Source: Euphorbia lathyris
Lineage: Eukaryota > Streptophyta > Magnoliopsida > Malpighiales > Euphorbiaceae
DNA: 64,000 bases
Direction: 5' to 3'
NCBI RefSeq assembly: GCF_963576675.1
Contig: NC_088917.1
Location: 77,362,610-77,426,609 of the forward strand
Below, in pieces: positions 1-10,399 of this stretch. Numbering within the stretch: position 1 is the first letter of the stretch; each line of letters opens with the position of its first letter. Position numbers and translations under genes: made by a program. The notes beneath the pieces were generated by a model that searched no databases, had not been told where the DNA came from, and saw only the letters and a program-made list of their open reading frames with translations.

Positions 1-513
1 TTCAAATTCATTCTTTTGAGCTGCACAAGACTCTCCTAGCTGTTGAAGTAGTAATGAGATTCATCAACCCATCACACTTTAACACTTCTAAATTTGTTAA
101 ATTTTGAAATGCCACAGTGGAAGGCACTAGAATCTCCAATCTGTTGCATTCAACTACTTCCAAATCTTCGAGATTCTGAAGCAAGGGGACTAGATCAGAA
201 TCATCATGGACTAGATACTTGAGCTTTGCCATATTTGATAGATTTAATTTTGTCAACAATGCATCTTTGCTCTTGAGAAAGCTCAGTTCTTGAAGGTTTA
301 TTTCTTCAATTAAAGCATCACTTAAACCAAGCTTCTCCAGTTTAGGAAAATGTTGAAGGAAATTAGATGGCAAAATTGCATATTCTTCACCTTGGAAGCC
401 TGTTAACTCAATGCACTTCACTCTGTGTATGAATTGAAGTTGATTGTCGTCATACAATATACTCTTCAAGCTGTTCATTCTACTTTCAATTCTTTCAGTC
501 TTGGAATTGCAAT
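1..513 (-). CDS. LRR exon (type E8), cut by window edge
   Basis: Minus-strand reading frame open to the window edge, with LRR spacing such as LEKLGLSD, LTKLNLSNM, LEDLEVVEC and LTNLEVLKC. A splice acceptor (CCCAG) lies at 514-518, giving an exon start at 513. The last visible LRR (LMNLITTSTARRV) is of the same family as the repeats in the other exons here. It follows the broken E7 exon at 844-1910 across a roughly 330-bp AT-rich intron, so it is probably the next exon of the same decayed resistance gene. It has no start codon of its own. Function as ligand-recognition LRR is inferred from family; whether it is still expressed cannot be told. Confidence 0.6.
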
Positions 514-843
514 CTGGGAAAACAAAAGACAAAAATATATTTAAGTAACTGTTTGCAAAATGGAATACAACCTATTATAAGGTCAGATTAAAATTGTGTC
601 TAATGACAGAATTTGGGAAATACCCGCTTAAGTTAGTTAAGTCAGATTACCCACTTAACCTATACACAGAATATCATGAAATACTAACAAACATACATTG
701 ATATGATATATATAGATATCCTATGTTTTAAAAGTTGTCATATTAATTATCTTTTTTTATTTCTCTTATATTAATATGGTAAAAGTCATGCTAATAAACA
801 TAATTTGAACATATAATTAGATTAAATTGTGCTCTATACTAAC

Positions 844-1910
844 CTCATGGCTGAAATGAATAAGATTGTGGTCTTCTTTGCCTTCTCTATCTGTAACACA
901 TTGGTCCAATACCATGTAGATATTGTCCGCTCTGGCCCAATTCCAACACATTGGGCCTCACGGCTTTAAAACGCGTTTGCATGTATTGGATTCACATCTT
1001 ACTAATAAGCCCCAATCACTTCCTCTCCATTTCCGATGTGGGATTCAGTTCATTCTTGCGCCCATCGCCATCCCTTAGGGCCGCTCCTTGCTCAGGCCTT
1101 CTAACCCCGGCGCCACCCTCTCCGGACCGGGTCGTTACAGGCCCACCAGCTTCCGCTTGGTTCGTCCCCGAACCACACATCGTACGTGGAGAGTCGGCTC
1201 TGATACCAATTGTAACACCCTGGTCCAATACCATGTAGATATTGTCCGCTCTGGCCCAATTCCAACACATTGGGCCTCACGGCTTTAAAACGCGTCTACA
1301 TGGTATTGGACGAGGGTGTTATACTATCTTCCTTGGTCAATCTTGAAATTAATGATTTGATATTTAGACATTTTCTTATGCTAATCTTCTTCAATGATGG
1401 ACATTCCAAATAACCACTTCCTGAATAAATACTCGAAAACTTTGGCAAACATTCCACATCGATATATTCCAGTACACCAAGTATAACTTGATTACATCCT
1501 CTACTTCCTCTTCCTTTATTATTGTTTCCATCACCTCACAGTCTTTCACCTCTATCCATTGGAGTTGAAAGAGGCATGAAGCCATGGACCAAGTAAATGC
1601 ATATTCCAACCTGCTACAATTGTCTATTTTCAGCACTTCCAGTTTGCTGAAGTCCAAAATGCCCCCTAGGAGCCTTGTTGCATAATTGACTCAACATGGC
1701 TAGATCAGTAAGGTGTATTTCATTTAATTGTGATAGCAGTCCAACCTATCTACCTTCAGTAGATAGCTATTCCAAGTCAAAAACAACTTGTACTGACTCA
1801 CAGTTGCTTACAGTAATCTTTGTCAACCTGTTCAAAAAGTGTAGTTGATTGGCTAATATAGCTTTTGAACAAATTGCATTTTTCACCACTTCTTCAAAAT
1901 GTCCACAAAC
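844..1910 (-). pseudogene. LRR exon (type E7) broken by a TRIM element
   Basis: Homologous to the E7 exons at 13808-14470 and 22318-22981: acceptor AAG before GTTTGTGGAC at 1910, the motif SKLEVLKIDNCSRLEYAFTWSM, the acidic run IIKEEEVED, and donor GAG/GTTAGT at 844. A 432-bp TRIM (892-1323) with its 5-bp target duplication sits inside the exon. Removing it gives a sequence that aligns without gap to both paralogues. The frame is also broken around 1330-1480 and 1680-1800. It is a dead relic of an NLR C-terminal LRR exon. Confidence 0.8.
892..1323 (-). mobile_element. TRIM retroelement with 5-bp target duplication
   Basis: Direct terminal repeats at 892-1047 and 1211-1323 share the core from TGTAACAC through the GGGCCTCACGGCTTTAAAA stretch. 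Next to the right repeat, the minus strand carries TGGTATCAGAGC (1197-1208), the primer-binding site for initiator tRNA-Met, so the element reads right to left. CTATC flanks both ends (887-891 and 1324-1328). There is no coding capacity. The two repeats are unequal: the left one ends in the usual GATGTGGGATTCA, while the right one is only 113 bp and ends in an inverted copy of its own first 29 bases, making a fold-back. TRIM class is established from size and PBS; I do not assign a named family. Confidence 0.85.
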
Positions 1911-1969
1911 CTTAATTTCAATACCAAGATATAACATTATTACTAATTAAGGGAAGCAAGAATACAAAA

Positions 1970-2765
1970 ATCATAGTTGAGATGCTATAGTGGCATTACG
2001 ATTTCCTTCCCACTGTTGTTCATCTTCACATTGTACTCCTCTTAGTTTTGGTGTGCTCAATTCTCCGAGACAAAAAAAAACTTCATTCTAGAGCACTCAA
2101 CAACAACAACAACAACAAAGTCTTACTCCCGAAATGATTCGGGGTCGATTAACATGAACCATCGTATAAAACCGTGAAATCAAGTCCTGTCAGCGGCACA
2201 AATTCTCGCCCTCCACTACCATATTTTCCTCAATCCCTAATAAACTCATATCACTCTCGATCAACCTCCTCCAAGTTTGCTTAGGTCTTCCCCTACCCCT
2301 CACCACTACATCCCTTTGCCACTCTTCGGTCCTCCTAACCGGCGCATCAAGCGCTCTACGTCTCACATGGCCAAACCACCTTAGTCGGTTTTCCCTCATT
2401 GGACATTTATTTCTTCTAACAATGGGAAACTAAAGTCGTAATTGCCAGAGCAAAAGCTGTTTAGTCTATCTAAACGATCAAGGTTCAAACACTTCAGCTT
2501 CTTGAAAATAATCTTATCATGCTCTTTGCAATCTGCTTAATTTCTTCCATCATATCACAATGGTATATGCTTAATTTCATGAGCTGCACCATAGTTTTGG
2601 CTGTTGATGCCGTTACCAAGTTTGTCATCTTACTACAACATGACACGTTTAGAGTTATCAGATTTTGGAAAGAAAATGAGGATGGTGCTATATTTATCAG
2701 ATCATCACACCAATAACATCCAAAGTCTGAAGATACTGAAGGATGGGATTGAGTAATAGTGGATA
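1970..2765 (-). pseudogene. LRR exon fragment (type E6) broken by a LINE
   Basis: Similar to the E6 exons at 23097-23918 and 7049-7823. Recognisable pieces are DLINIAPSSFSFQNL, MTNLVTASTAKTMVQL and the Fxx-LEHxxV region near 2040-2090 and 2400-2450. A 3' LINE fragment (about 2100-2400) interrupts it. The 5' third of the exon is absent and the donor-side motif (REWV) has decayed, so it cannot splice like its paralogues. It lies immediately upstream (minus strand) of the broken E7 exon, keeping the ancestral E6-E7 order. Confidence 0.75.
2099..2402 (-). mobile_element. RTE-type LINE 3' fragment, copy 1
   Basis: The minus strand encodes the C-terminal end of an RTE-clade reverse transcriptase ([18 protein letters not shown]..., then [10 protein letters not shown]). 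It is followed by the 3' untranslated sequence with a pairing element (CCCGAAATGATTCGGG, 2131-2146) and a (CAA)n tail at 2099-2117, read as (TTG)n on its own strand. It is a 5'-truncated copy of the element at 9306-9936. No clear target duplication could be seen. Confidence 0.8.
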
Positions 2766-2899
2766 CAGAACAAATAAAGGCACAAAAAGGGCTTATAAAA
2801 GAGTTGATAGTATTAGTGGACATTTTATTAAAAGGAAAACTAATAGGATAGTCACGAATACATATTAAAGAATAAGAAAACACAGATTATGCATATATG

Positions 2900-3225
2900 C
2901 ATGCCTAGGACTGTGAGTTACATTTTATCATACAGATTTCCAGTTTCAGCTTTTAATAAGATGTAACAAGATACAGGTAACATATGCATATTACATTTTA
3001 TCAAGAGACTGTAAGTTCAATTGAAGAATGAACTTGAAATTCATTTCACTTCACTATAATATTTAATCATGGCAAGTTTAAGTACAGGTAAAATATGCTA
3101 AATATTCAAAAGTATATTATATGCAAAAAGAAAAAAAAAATGAAAATAGTTACAGGTTGAAATCATAATCAGAGTGTATCAGATACTTCATATCATAGAG
3201 TATACTACAACAAACAATCAAGAGC
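2900..3225. other. AT-rich spacer
   Basis: No coding signal or repeat structure that I can recognise. It separates the E6 relic from the ABC-transporter relic. Confidence 0.5.
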
Positions 3226-3239
3226 TATGTTGAATAGAC

Positions 3240-3655
3240 CTTTATGCCATTGTATTTTTTGCTTCTCCAGAGTTCATCATCAGGCTTTTAGAACTTCAAC
3301 AACTTTTCTATTTTGCATTGATAGTCTATCCAGGGCACTCGTTGACTCATCCAGCAGTAACACCTTTCAAAGATGCAGAACAAATTACATGAGTAGCAGA
3401 AATCAGAGAGTTCATATTCTTACAATTCAAAATTGCAATATTATCAACAAGCTCTACCTCTGGTTCATTAGCCAAAGTCCTAGCAAGTGCAACCCTTTGA
3501 TAATTCACTACCATTCTTCTTGTGAAATGAAGGATCAAGTTCTGCCAGGGTAAGGAACTTCTGATCCTCATTCTGGTGAGTTTCTTCCTTCTGAATTGCA
3601 GTCCATATGTTATATTATCTGGAACTGTCATTGAAGAGATGAAATCCGCAATCAA
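3240..3655 (-). pseudogene. ABC transporter fragment (ABCI17/STAR1-like)
   Basis: The minus strand carries, in order, TVPDNITYGLQFRRKKLT, a decayed helical stretch, QRVALARTLANEPE, then across a likely 93-bp intron (3366-3458, GTAGAG...GAAAG) VLLLDESTSALDRLSMQN. These match the Q-loop-to-Walker-B part of the nucleotide-binding domain of plant ABCI17/STAR1-type half-size ABC proteins, where the consensus is DEPTSALD. The ABC signature serine-glycine motif is lost, there are frame breaks, and Walker A and the C-terminus are missing. The intron is retained, so it arose by DNA duplication rather than reverse transcription. It is not functional. Confidence 0.75.
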
Positions 3656-3659
3656 TGAA

Positions 3660-4180
3660 CTAAGAAGCATAAACGTCCCTAGAAACTAGGTAGCATGTAT
3701 CTAGTCATGACAATTACGCTAGAATTACTGCTGGAGGAGCCGCATTTCCTATTCTACCTCTGTCTAATAAAAAAAAAATATAACATGAGTGTTGATCAAC
3801 AGAAGCTATAATGCCTATGAACAAATTAACTAATTTAACCAAAATTAATAAACAAGATAAACAAAACCCTAACCTAATTGAGAGGAAGAGAGAGAGGAGG
3901 GGACTGACGGAAATGGTGCTGCTCAAAGTCGTCGGAGCTCATGCTTGGAAGGGTGGCTGGCCAAATTTGAGGAGGATAAAGAGCGAAGTGGACGACGGTG
4001 GACGGACCAGAGCTTTAAGAGGTATTTCTTTTATACAGTTATGGATAAAATAATTAATTTATTTATTTTAGCACTAAATAATTTATTTTTGAATCAGATA
4101 ACTAATTTATTATTATTATTATTTTAATATTCAATAAAGAGAATCCAATTACAAATCATTTAAAAGAAAATCAGGAGTTC
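3660..4180. other. unassigned spacer
   Basis: Contains a short GC-richer patch (3885-4020) with a small plus-strand frame beginning MVLLKVVGAHAWKGGW, which I cannot place in any family, then AT-rich sequence. No convincing gene. Confidence 0.3.
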
Positions 4181-4189
4181 AATAACCAA

Positions 4190-5470
4190 GGCATACATTT
4201 TGACATAGAATAAAAAGCTCTAGCAAGTTCTATGTTATAAGCCCTTGATGAATACCCCTCCTTGGGGAGATTAGACCCACCCTTCTATCATTGACGAGGA
4301 ACGTGTATTCGACTGATGTAACACACATCATCACCCAAGAGATCTACCATGCCTAAAAACACATAGTGTGGAGCATATGCTCTAAGAAGTCTTAACTAAC
4401 CATGTCGTATGCTTTACTTTACTGATGTCTAATTTCAAAGCAACCTCATCTCGCTTACCCCTTGTTTTCCGCTTCATGAAATGAATAATTTCTAAGGCAC
4501 GAAGAACATTATTTGTAATACACCTACCGGGCACAAAAGCTGTTGAGCTTCAGAGGTCAAAGAATCCAAAACTCCCTTAAGGCGATTCGCAAGTACTTTG
4601 GCAACAATCTTATAAGCAACATTTCACAATAATATGGGCTGAAGATCACGCATGGAGCTCGGGTTGGAGCACTTAGGAATGAGTACAATATTCGTTTCAT
4701 TCAGAGAACTAGGGAAAGCACCTGAAATCAGCCACCTCACAAGCTTCAAACAAATCCTTCCCAACCGTAGACCAGAAATTTTGATAGAAAGTACGGTTGT
4801 AGCCATCCGGACCCAAAGTTTTATTTGGATGCATTTGGAATACTGCAGCTTTGAACTCATCAATGGTAAATGAAGAAATAAGTGCCTCATTATCCAAGTG
4901 AGAGAGAGTCGACTTGATTAAAGAAACAACATGCACAAAAGAGAAAAGATTAGTAAAACAGTCTTTTGCCAAACGGTCCAGACAAGCTAGATCAAAAATG
5001 ACATTACCATCTTCATCCTGAAGTGATTTTAGTTTACTCGATTCCTTTCTCGCTGTTGCCGAGGAGTGAAAAACGTTTGTGTTGAGGTCACGATCCTTTA
5101 GCCAGAAAACTTTCACCCTTTGCCGCCAGAAAACTTCCTCCTTCCCCAATAAGGAAGGCAAGAGAAGTTGTTGCTCTTTAAACCGCATAACAGAGACAGA
5201 ATCATCCAGACATCGAAGTGTAACCAGCTCATCTTTACACGAATCAATGTCAGATAGTAAATCTTAACGCAGTTGCACGGCCCCAGATTGATAATTGTTC
5301 AGCAAACCAGACAACCGCCGCTCAAAAGTGCCAAATATTGATCAACTAGCTCAAAAAGGCCTGACTTCCGGAGCCACGAATTCTCAAATCCAAAGCCTCT
5401 ATGACGCTGCTTTATTTGTTCGGGATGAAAATCAAGAAGAATGAGAGACTGATTAATAGAAGCAACTATA
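4190..5470 (-). mobile_element. L1-type LINE reverse transcriptase remnant
   Basis: The minus strand, read from 5470 leftwards with frameshifts and stops, gives GFENSWLRKSGLFELV, FWRQRVKVFWLKDRDLNTNVFH, LKSLQDEDGNVI, the RT entry region FKAAVFQMHPNKTLGPDGYNRTFYQNFW, FPSSLNETNIVLIPK, then EVALKLDISK and a ruined PQGG...F region. This is the order of a plant L1 (LINE) ORF2 from the end of the endonuclease into the RT palm. The YADD catalytic box and everything after it are missing. It is a dead fragment. Confidence 0.8.
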
Positions 5471-5797
5471 ATTAATAGAATAGAAGCTTCTTCCTTTAAT
5501 TAGGTATACTTTTTCTTTTTCTTTAGATGGCGTGCAACTGAAACTAATATGTAAGATCCAGTGCAACAATTGACACCACCACAACCCAAATACTTTTTCT
5601 TTATAACAAAATAATTATAATAACAATAACTTTCTCAAAAAATATAATAATAATAGCCTAATATAAAAATGAGAAGTTTTTCATCCCAAATACCGAAGGT
5701 TAAAGATTAGGTAAAACAAATACATCCACAGCTCTTGAATTATAGTGTTATAACGTTATGATTGCTCTAACTTTATTTCATAATGGAAAGAGAAAGA

Positions 5798-6281
5798 CTT
5801 TAAAGGGTAAAAGCTCGCATGATAGTTGATACAAAACGCTCATAGTCATTTAAGTTTGTCAATAGTCACAACATATTAAATTTTAAAATATAACAATAAA
5901 ATTACTAAAATTTTGTGCCAACCACAATAAAGTTACAATGACCAGTTTAGTATTCAAATGATACCGGAATCATGGCGTCGATGATTTGCAAGAAAGCTTT
6001 ATACCACGTGTCAACCATGCATGAACTTTTTTCCACATGACATACATTTGTCTGCCATGTGGCAATGAATTAAAAAAAAATTAAAAAATTAATACATATC
6101 ATAAAATTAATTTTACGAATTGTCTACATCATTATTCTAGCCTTACATGAACACTAAACCTGTCATTGTGACTCTATTATAGCCGGAGCAGAACTTTAGT
6201 GACTTCATTGTCCTAGTTTAAAGTTTAATGCTCATACTGACAATGGCCAAATTTAAGTGGCCATGGGTACTTTTTACCCCT
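5798..6281. mobile_element. possible MITE with imperfect inverted ends
   Basis: The left end GGGTAAAAGC and right end TTTTTACCCC are inverted. Inner segments such as CATTTAAGTTTG and its counterpart CAAATTTAAGTGG are also arranged in opposite orientation, though not collinearly. No clear target duplication was found. The interior is AT-rich without coding signal. Confidence 0.35.
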
Positions 6282-6513
6282 ATTTTCGTCACACGGAGAC
6301 AATATTTAAGGGGAATGAGCGCCTAAGCACTCCAACCAACAACTTCTTGATTATTATCTGTTTAAAGTATAGGTTGATTCAACAAGACTTAAAAGAATAC
6401 TCCTTATCCCAACTAGATTGACATCAGAACACAAACTCTCCAGAACCTAAGAATCGAATATTATTAATAAAAAAAATGAAAATACAAAAGAATGTAGCAA
6501 ATAGACAGCCTGA

Positions 6514-6812
6514 TTAACAAGATCTAGTATACGAACCCCACTGATTCTCTGAACTCGCAGAAGCAGCAAACTTCGAGAGACAGTCAGCTACAGGCCTCCC
6601 TAAAAATATGGAAAACTCTAACCATATACCATCCGGAAGTCGAAGCAGAGAAGCCAGTCTTGCAATAAGGTCCCAAGGAACAGCAGAACTGTGCTCAGAT
6701 AGAAGTCCAGAACGATTTTCGCATCGCACTCCACCCATAAAGAGAACCAACCATGTCTCGCAGCCGCTTTGGTAGCATATATGACAGCCTTTAATTCTGC
6801 GTATCAGTTGCA
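6514..6812 (-). mobile_element. LINE RNase H-like domain remnant
   Basis: The minus strand gives KAVIYATKAAARHGWFSLWVECDAKIVLDF, then a one-base frame slip, then HSSAVPWDLIARLASLL and VADCLSKFAAS. The ExD spacing in WVECDAK and the final VADCLSKFA are typical of the RNase H-like domain at the end of plant LINE ORF2. It cuts into the LRR exon immediately to its right. Confidence 0.65.
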
Positions 6813-6953
6813 GTTTCTTATAATAATCTTTCTAAACATGTATAAGAACTGCAATTGATTGGGTAATATGAATTTTAAGGAACATACTTCTTTCACCACT
6901 TTCATGGATTCTACATTTTGGAAGAGCCGCCATTCTCCAAAATTTCCATCAAC
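6812..6953 (-). pseudogene. LRR exon fragment (type E7, first ~45 codons)
   Basis: Acceptor AAAG before GTTGATGG at 6953, then sequence matching the first part of E7 (RLF.NVE, FLxMLN). The rest of the exon is replaced by the LINE remnant to the left. It follows the E6 exon at 7049-7823, keeping the E6-E7 order. Confidence 0.6.
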
Positions 6954-7048
6954 CTTTCAATCCTAGGTGACAGCATTATTAATTAATATGAAGGACTAAC
7001 AAAATATTGTTAATGAAGATAAATTAGAATAAAGATAGTATTCTTACC

Positions 7049-7823
7049 CATTAATATTTCCTTCAGAATTATGTTCATCTTCAAGTATTGCTAGTAGTCT
7101 TGGTACACTTAAGACTCCGCCACAAAAAATCCACATTCGAGAGCATTTCTCCACAACTACTTGTTCTAACAATGGAAAAGTTAAGGTGTAATTACTAGAG
7201 CAAAAGCTGTTGAGTCTAGATAATTTATTAAGTTCCAAATACTTGAGTTCATTGAAAATTATATCGTCATGCTCCTCTCTGCAATCTTCGTCCTTGGCAA
7301 CAATTTCTTCCATCAGATAGCAATCAGAAACTCTTAATTCCTTGAGATGCACCATAGTTTTGGCTGTTGATGCTGTTACCAAGTTAACCATGTTTCCACA
7401 ATATCCCACATGGAGAGTTGTTAGATTGTGGAAAGAAGCTGAGGAGGGTGCTATATTAATGAGATCATCACAGAATTCAACGTTTAGAGTCTGAAGATAC
7501 TCAAGAACGGGATTGAGGCGAGAGTGTTTCTTCATTATATGCTTCAAATTATCATCACCGACTAATTCCAAGTGTTTTAGTCTTAGAATTGTGGGGACAT
7601 CATGATCTAAGATGAATATCTCATCCAAATAACTCTCTGTGAAAACAAGCTTGTCCAAAGAATGTCCTTTAAGGAAACCAATTAGAAGAGGAATGGATTC
7701 GTCTTCTAAAGAGCGTAGAGTAACTGTTTTCAGTTTGGAAAAGAACTCAACTGAAATCTCACCTCTGTGTATTGTCTCCAAACCTTGATGATCTAATGTC
7801 AACTCCTCCAAGTTGGGAATAAT
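7049..7823 (-). pseudogene. LRR exon (type E6), open frame
   Basis: Acceptor CTCAG before ATTATTCCC at 7823. The open frame has LRR units including PNLEELTLDHQGL, LKHLELVGDDNLKHI, LQTLNVEFCDDLINIAPSS, NMVNLVTASTAKTMV and FPLLEQVVVEKCSRMWIFCGG. Near the end it lacks the conserved ASQLREW stretch of its paralogues, so the donor (GG/GTAAGA at 7049) would leave phase 1 and shift a following exon. Read through, the frame stops at the donor. No NB-ARC lies in cis nearby. Confidence 0.65.
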
Positions 7824-8003
7824 CTGAGCAAGAATTAATAGAAACCATATTCTATTTAAGTCAGCATCCATGCTTAGACAAATTTATGCAAAACCAAAGC
7901 TAATAATTTAAGTTAACAATTGTTTTTAGTTTGGAAAACAATTTGAGAAACTAGGCTATGAAACCATGTTTTGGGAGAAAACTACTCCAATTTATATATT
8001 AAA

Positions 8004-8476
8004 GGGTAAATTTCAAATAAAACCTCTGTGGTTTTACTAATTTTCAGATAAAGGACTGTGGTTTACTTTTTGTCAAAACGAGGATTGGGGTTTTCAACTT
8101 TAGCAAAATAAGGACATTTTCGATTGATACGACTAAAATCACCATTGACGACTTCAAAAATGACATATTTTAAGAACTACTAATATTCTAAGCAACTTTA
8201 ATTCTTCAACTTTTTTTATTTTGAGATTATTTAGATGATGTTTGGTAAAGAGAGAAAGTTAATGTTTAAAGAGAGAAAGTTACAAAAAGATGATTTTCGA
8301 AAATCGAAAATGTAATTCCATAGAAAATATGACATTAAACAACTTTAATTCTCGAAAATTTTCATTTTCAGATCGTTAAAGATGGTTTTAATAACATTAA
8401 ACCAAGTGCGAAACCTCAATCCTTGTTTTGACAAAAACTAAACCACAGTCCTTTGGGTTTTATTTAAAATTTACCC
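8004..8476. mobile_element. Mutator-type MITE with 9-bp target duplication
   Basis: Long imperfect inverted ends: the left end begins GGGTAAATTTCAAATAAAA and the right end is its complement with one mismatch. Similarity continues inward through the GGACTGTGGTTTACTTTTTG region with indels (roughly 90 bp in all). The 9-bp direct repeat TATATTAAA flanks it at 7995-8003 and 8477-8485. A 9-bp duplication is diagnostic of Mutator-like transposition. It has no coding capacity. Confidence 0.85.
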
Positions 8477-8589
8477 TATATTAAATGATGAAAAGTTTAT
8501 ATACAAGAATGGGCATAGGAACTAGACAAGTATATGTCATGAACGAGCTGTTGCTGTTTTAGAGTTCTAATTAGTATTATGTTTTAGAG

Positions 8590-9050
8590 TCTGTTATGTG
8601 CCCGCGAATGGATCTCGTCACAGGTCTGTTCACCGGAAAATTCCCTTGATTTCCCTTTGTTGCTCCTGTTCTTCGTGGAACCTATTTTGAAAACTCGATA
8701 GCGATTTGTAAGAGATCGCTAAACTCCCTATATCAATTTTTTATCTGTAAAATTCTTGATGATTATTCAATAAAAAATCCCTCTATTTAAAGAGAGAGAA
8801 TGTTTCCTAACAGCACTAGGTATCTTCCCTAAGTAGGATTCTACCACTTAATAAATAAAAGTCCTAACAAAACACTATCAGCTAAAGAATAGGAAACCTA
8901 TCCTACAGCAACTACCAAACTAAAATAATAATTATATAACATCCTAAAAACCTATCCTACAGCAAATGGAACTACCTAAATAATAAAACTCCTAAATATT
9001 AAAGACTCTTAATTGATAAAAACCAAAAAATAAAACAATTGTAACAGAGT
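8590..9050 (-). mobile_element. LTR-like segment, minus orientation
   Basis: Read on the minus strand it ends CATAACA at 8590 and contains a TATA-like TTTAAATAGAGG (around 8779-8790) and the segment AGGATAGGTTTCCTATT. The same features occur in the opposite orientation at 9090-10168, suggesting two solo-LTR-like copies facing each other. No primer-binding site, polypurine tract or coding region was found. Boundaries on the inner side are approximate. Confidence 0.35.
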
Positions 9051-9089
9051 CCTAATTAATAGTCTATTCTTTTAAATTATTTCTTTAAT

Positions 9090-10168
9090 AGTTTAATTTG
9101 TATTAGGAATATTTAAATTAGAAGTCATGCAATAATTAGTTCCCATCTAGGATTTGTGTCAGTTATAGTAGTTTCTGCCTATTTAAGCTTCAGCATTTAA
9201 TTTGATTTCCGCAGTAGTTAGTTACCATATAGGATAGGCCTTCATTTCCGCAATTAGTGGTTATTCTCTATTCCTATTTAGTTGATGTTTCCTATTTTGT
9301 AATTAAGAGTAGATGGAGAAGTAGATGGAGATGTTGCCCATAGGATTAAAGCTGGTTGGTCGAAGTGGAAGAGTGCTACGGGTTTCCTTTGTGATCCCGG
9401 CATGCCTAATAGATTGAAGGGAAAATTCTACCGGAAGGCAATTAGACCAGCATTGTTATATGGTACGGAGTGTTGGGCAGTGAAACACTGCCACATCCAT
9501 AAGATGTCGGTGGCGGAGATGCGTATGTTGAGATGGATGTGTGGTCACACGAGAAAGGACCGGGTGCGTAATGAAATAATTAGGACAAAAGTAGGGGTTA
9601 CATCTATTGAGAATAAAATGAGAGAAAACCGACTAAGGTGGTTTGGCCATGTGAGACGTAGAGCGCTTGATGCGCCGGTTAGGAGAACCGAAGAGTGGCA
9701 AAGGGATGTAGTGGTGAGGGGTAGGGGAAGACCTAAGCAAACTTGGAGGAGGGTGATCGAGAGTGATATGAGTTTATTGGGAATTGAGGAAAATATGGTA
9801 GTGGATAGGACGGAGTGGAGGGAGCGAATCTGTGTCGCTGACACGACTTGATTTTCACGGTTTTATATGATGGTTCATGTTAGCCGACCCCGAATCATTT
9901 CGGGACTAAGGCTTTGTTGTTGTTGTTGTTGTTGTTCCTATTTTGTAATTATGTCTCTTCTATTTAAAGGGGGATTATTATTAAAATAGTATAAGTTCAA
10001 AATCCGATTAAAACTTTAAGAGATTGTGAAGTTCTGTCTTAACGAGCTTCTAACAATTCTGAGATCGTGGGATTCTCTCTTAACGAGCTCCTAACCGCTT
10101 TCAACAAAATAGGTAAGAGAAGTAAGACTTTTGAGCATTCTTTGCTAGAGGATTTTAGGATACGAGAT
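9090..10168 (+). mobile_element. LTR-like segment, plus orientation, split by a LINE
   Basis: Mirror copy of the segment at 8590-9050: ATAGGATAGGCCTTC, TATA-like TTCTATTTAAAGG (about 9958-9970), AACAAAATAGGTAAG, and terminal CCCATAACA at 10168. The RTE LINE at 9306-9936 sits inside it. Probably a solo LTR or truncated LTR element; the outer left boundary is uncertain. Confidence 0.35.
9306..9936 (+). mobile_element. RTE-type LINE 3' fragment, copy 2, with target duplication
   Basis: An open frame at 9402-9851 encodes the C-terminus of RTE reverse transcriptase: [44 protein letters not shown] and [12 protein letters not shown]. The 3' end has the CCCGAATCATTTCGGG pairing element and ends in (TTG)n at 9915-9936. 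CCTATTTTGTAATTA occurs at 9291-9305 and again at 9937-9951, a clean target-site duplication. The copy is 5'-truncated, so it cannot move by itself. Its tail and pairing element define the family seen also at 2099-2402 and 24151-24259. Confidence 0.9.
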
Positions 10169-10399
10169 CCCATAACAAGATCAAGATCCCAAACCCATGT
10201 TCATAACAGTTGCCTATAATTGCTCCCTAAAATTCCTTTTTTAGACTAACTATGTTCACATATGTTCATACTAAAACATACATCTTATATGTTGTTGTGG
10301 TTATAGGTTAAATCAAATAAAACATTCTAAAGATAAGGATTGATTGCAAAAATTTCCCACATTTAAAGTATTCAAAGATTGAGAAAGATTGGGGCATAC

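Noticed and set aside
951..1288. Small GC-rich proteins on both strands
   Set aside because: They fall inside the TRIM internal region, which is noncoding.
2099..2117. CAA microsatellite, and similar TTG runs at 9915-9936
   Set aside because: They are the tails of RTE LINE copies, not independent satellites.
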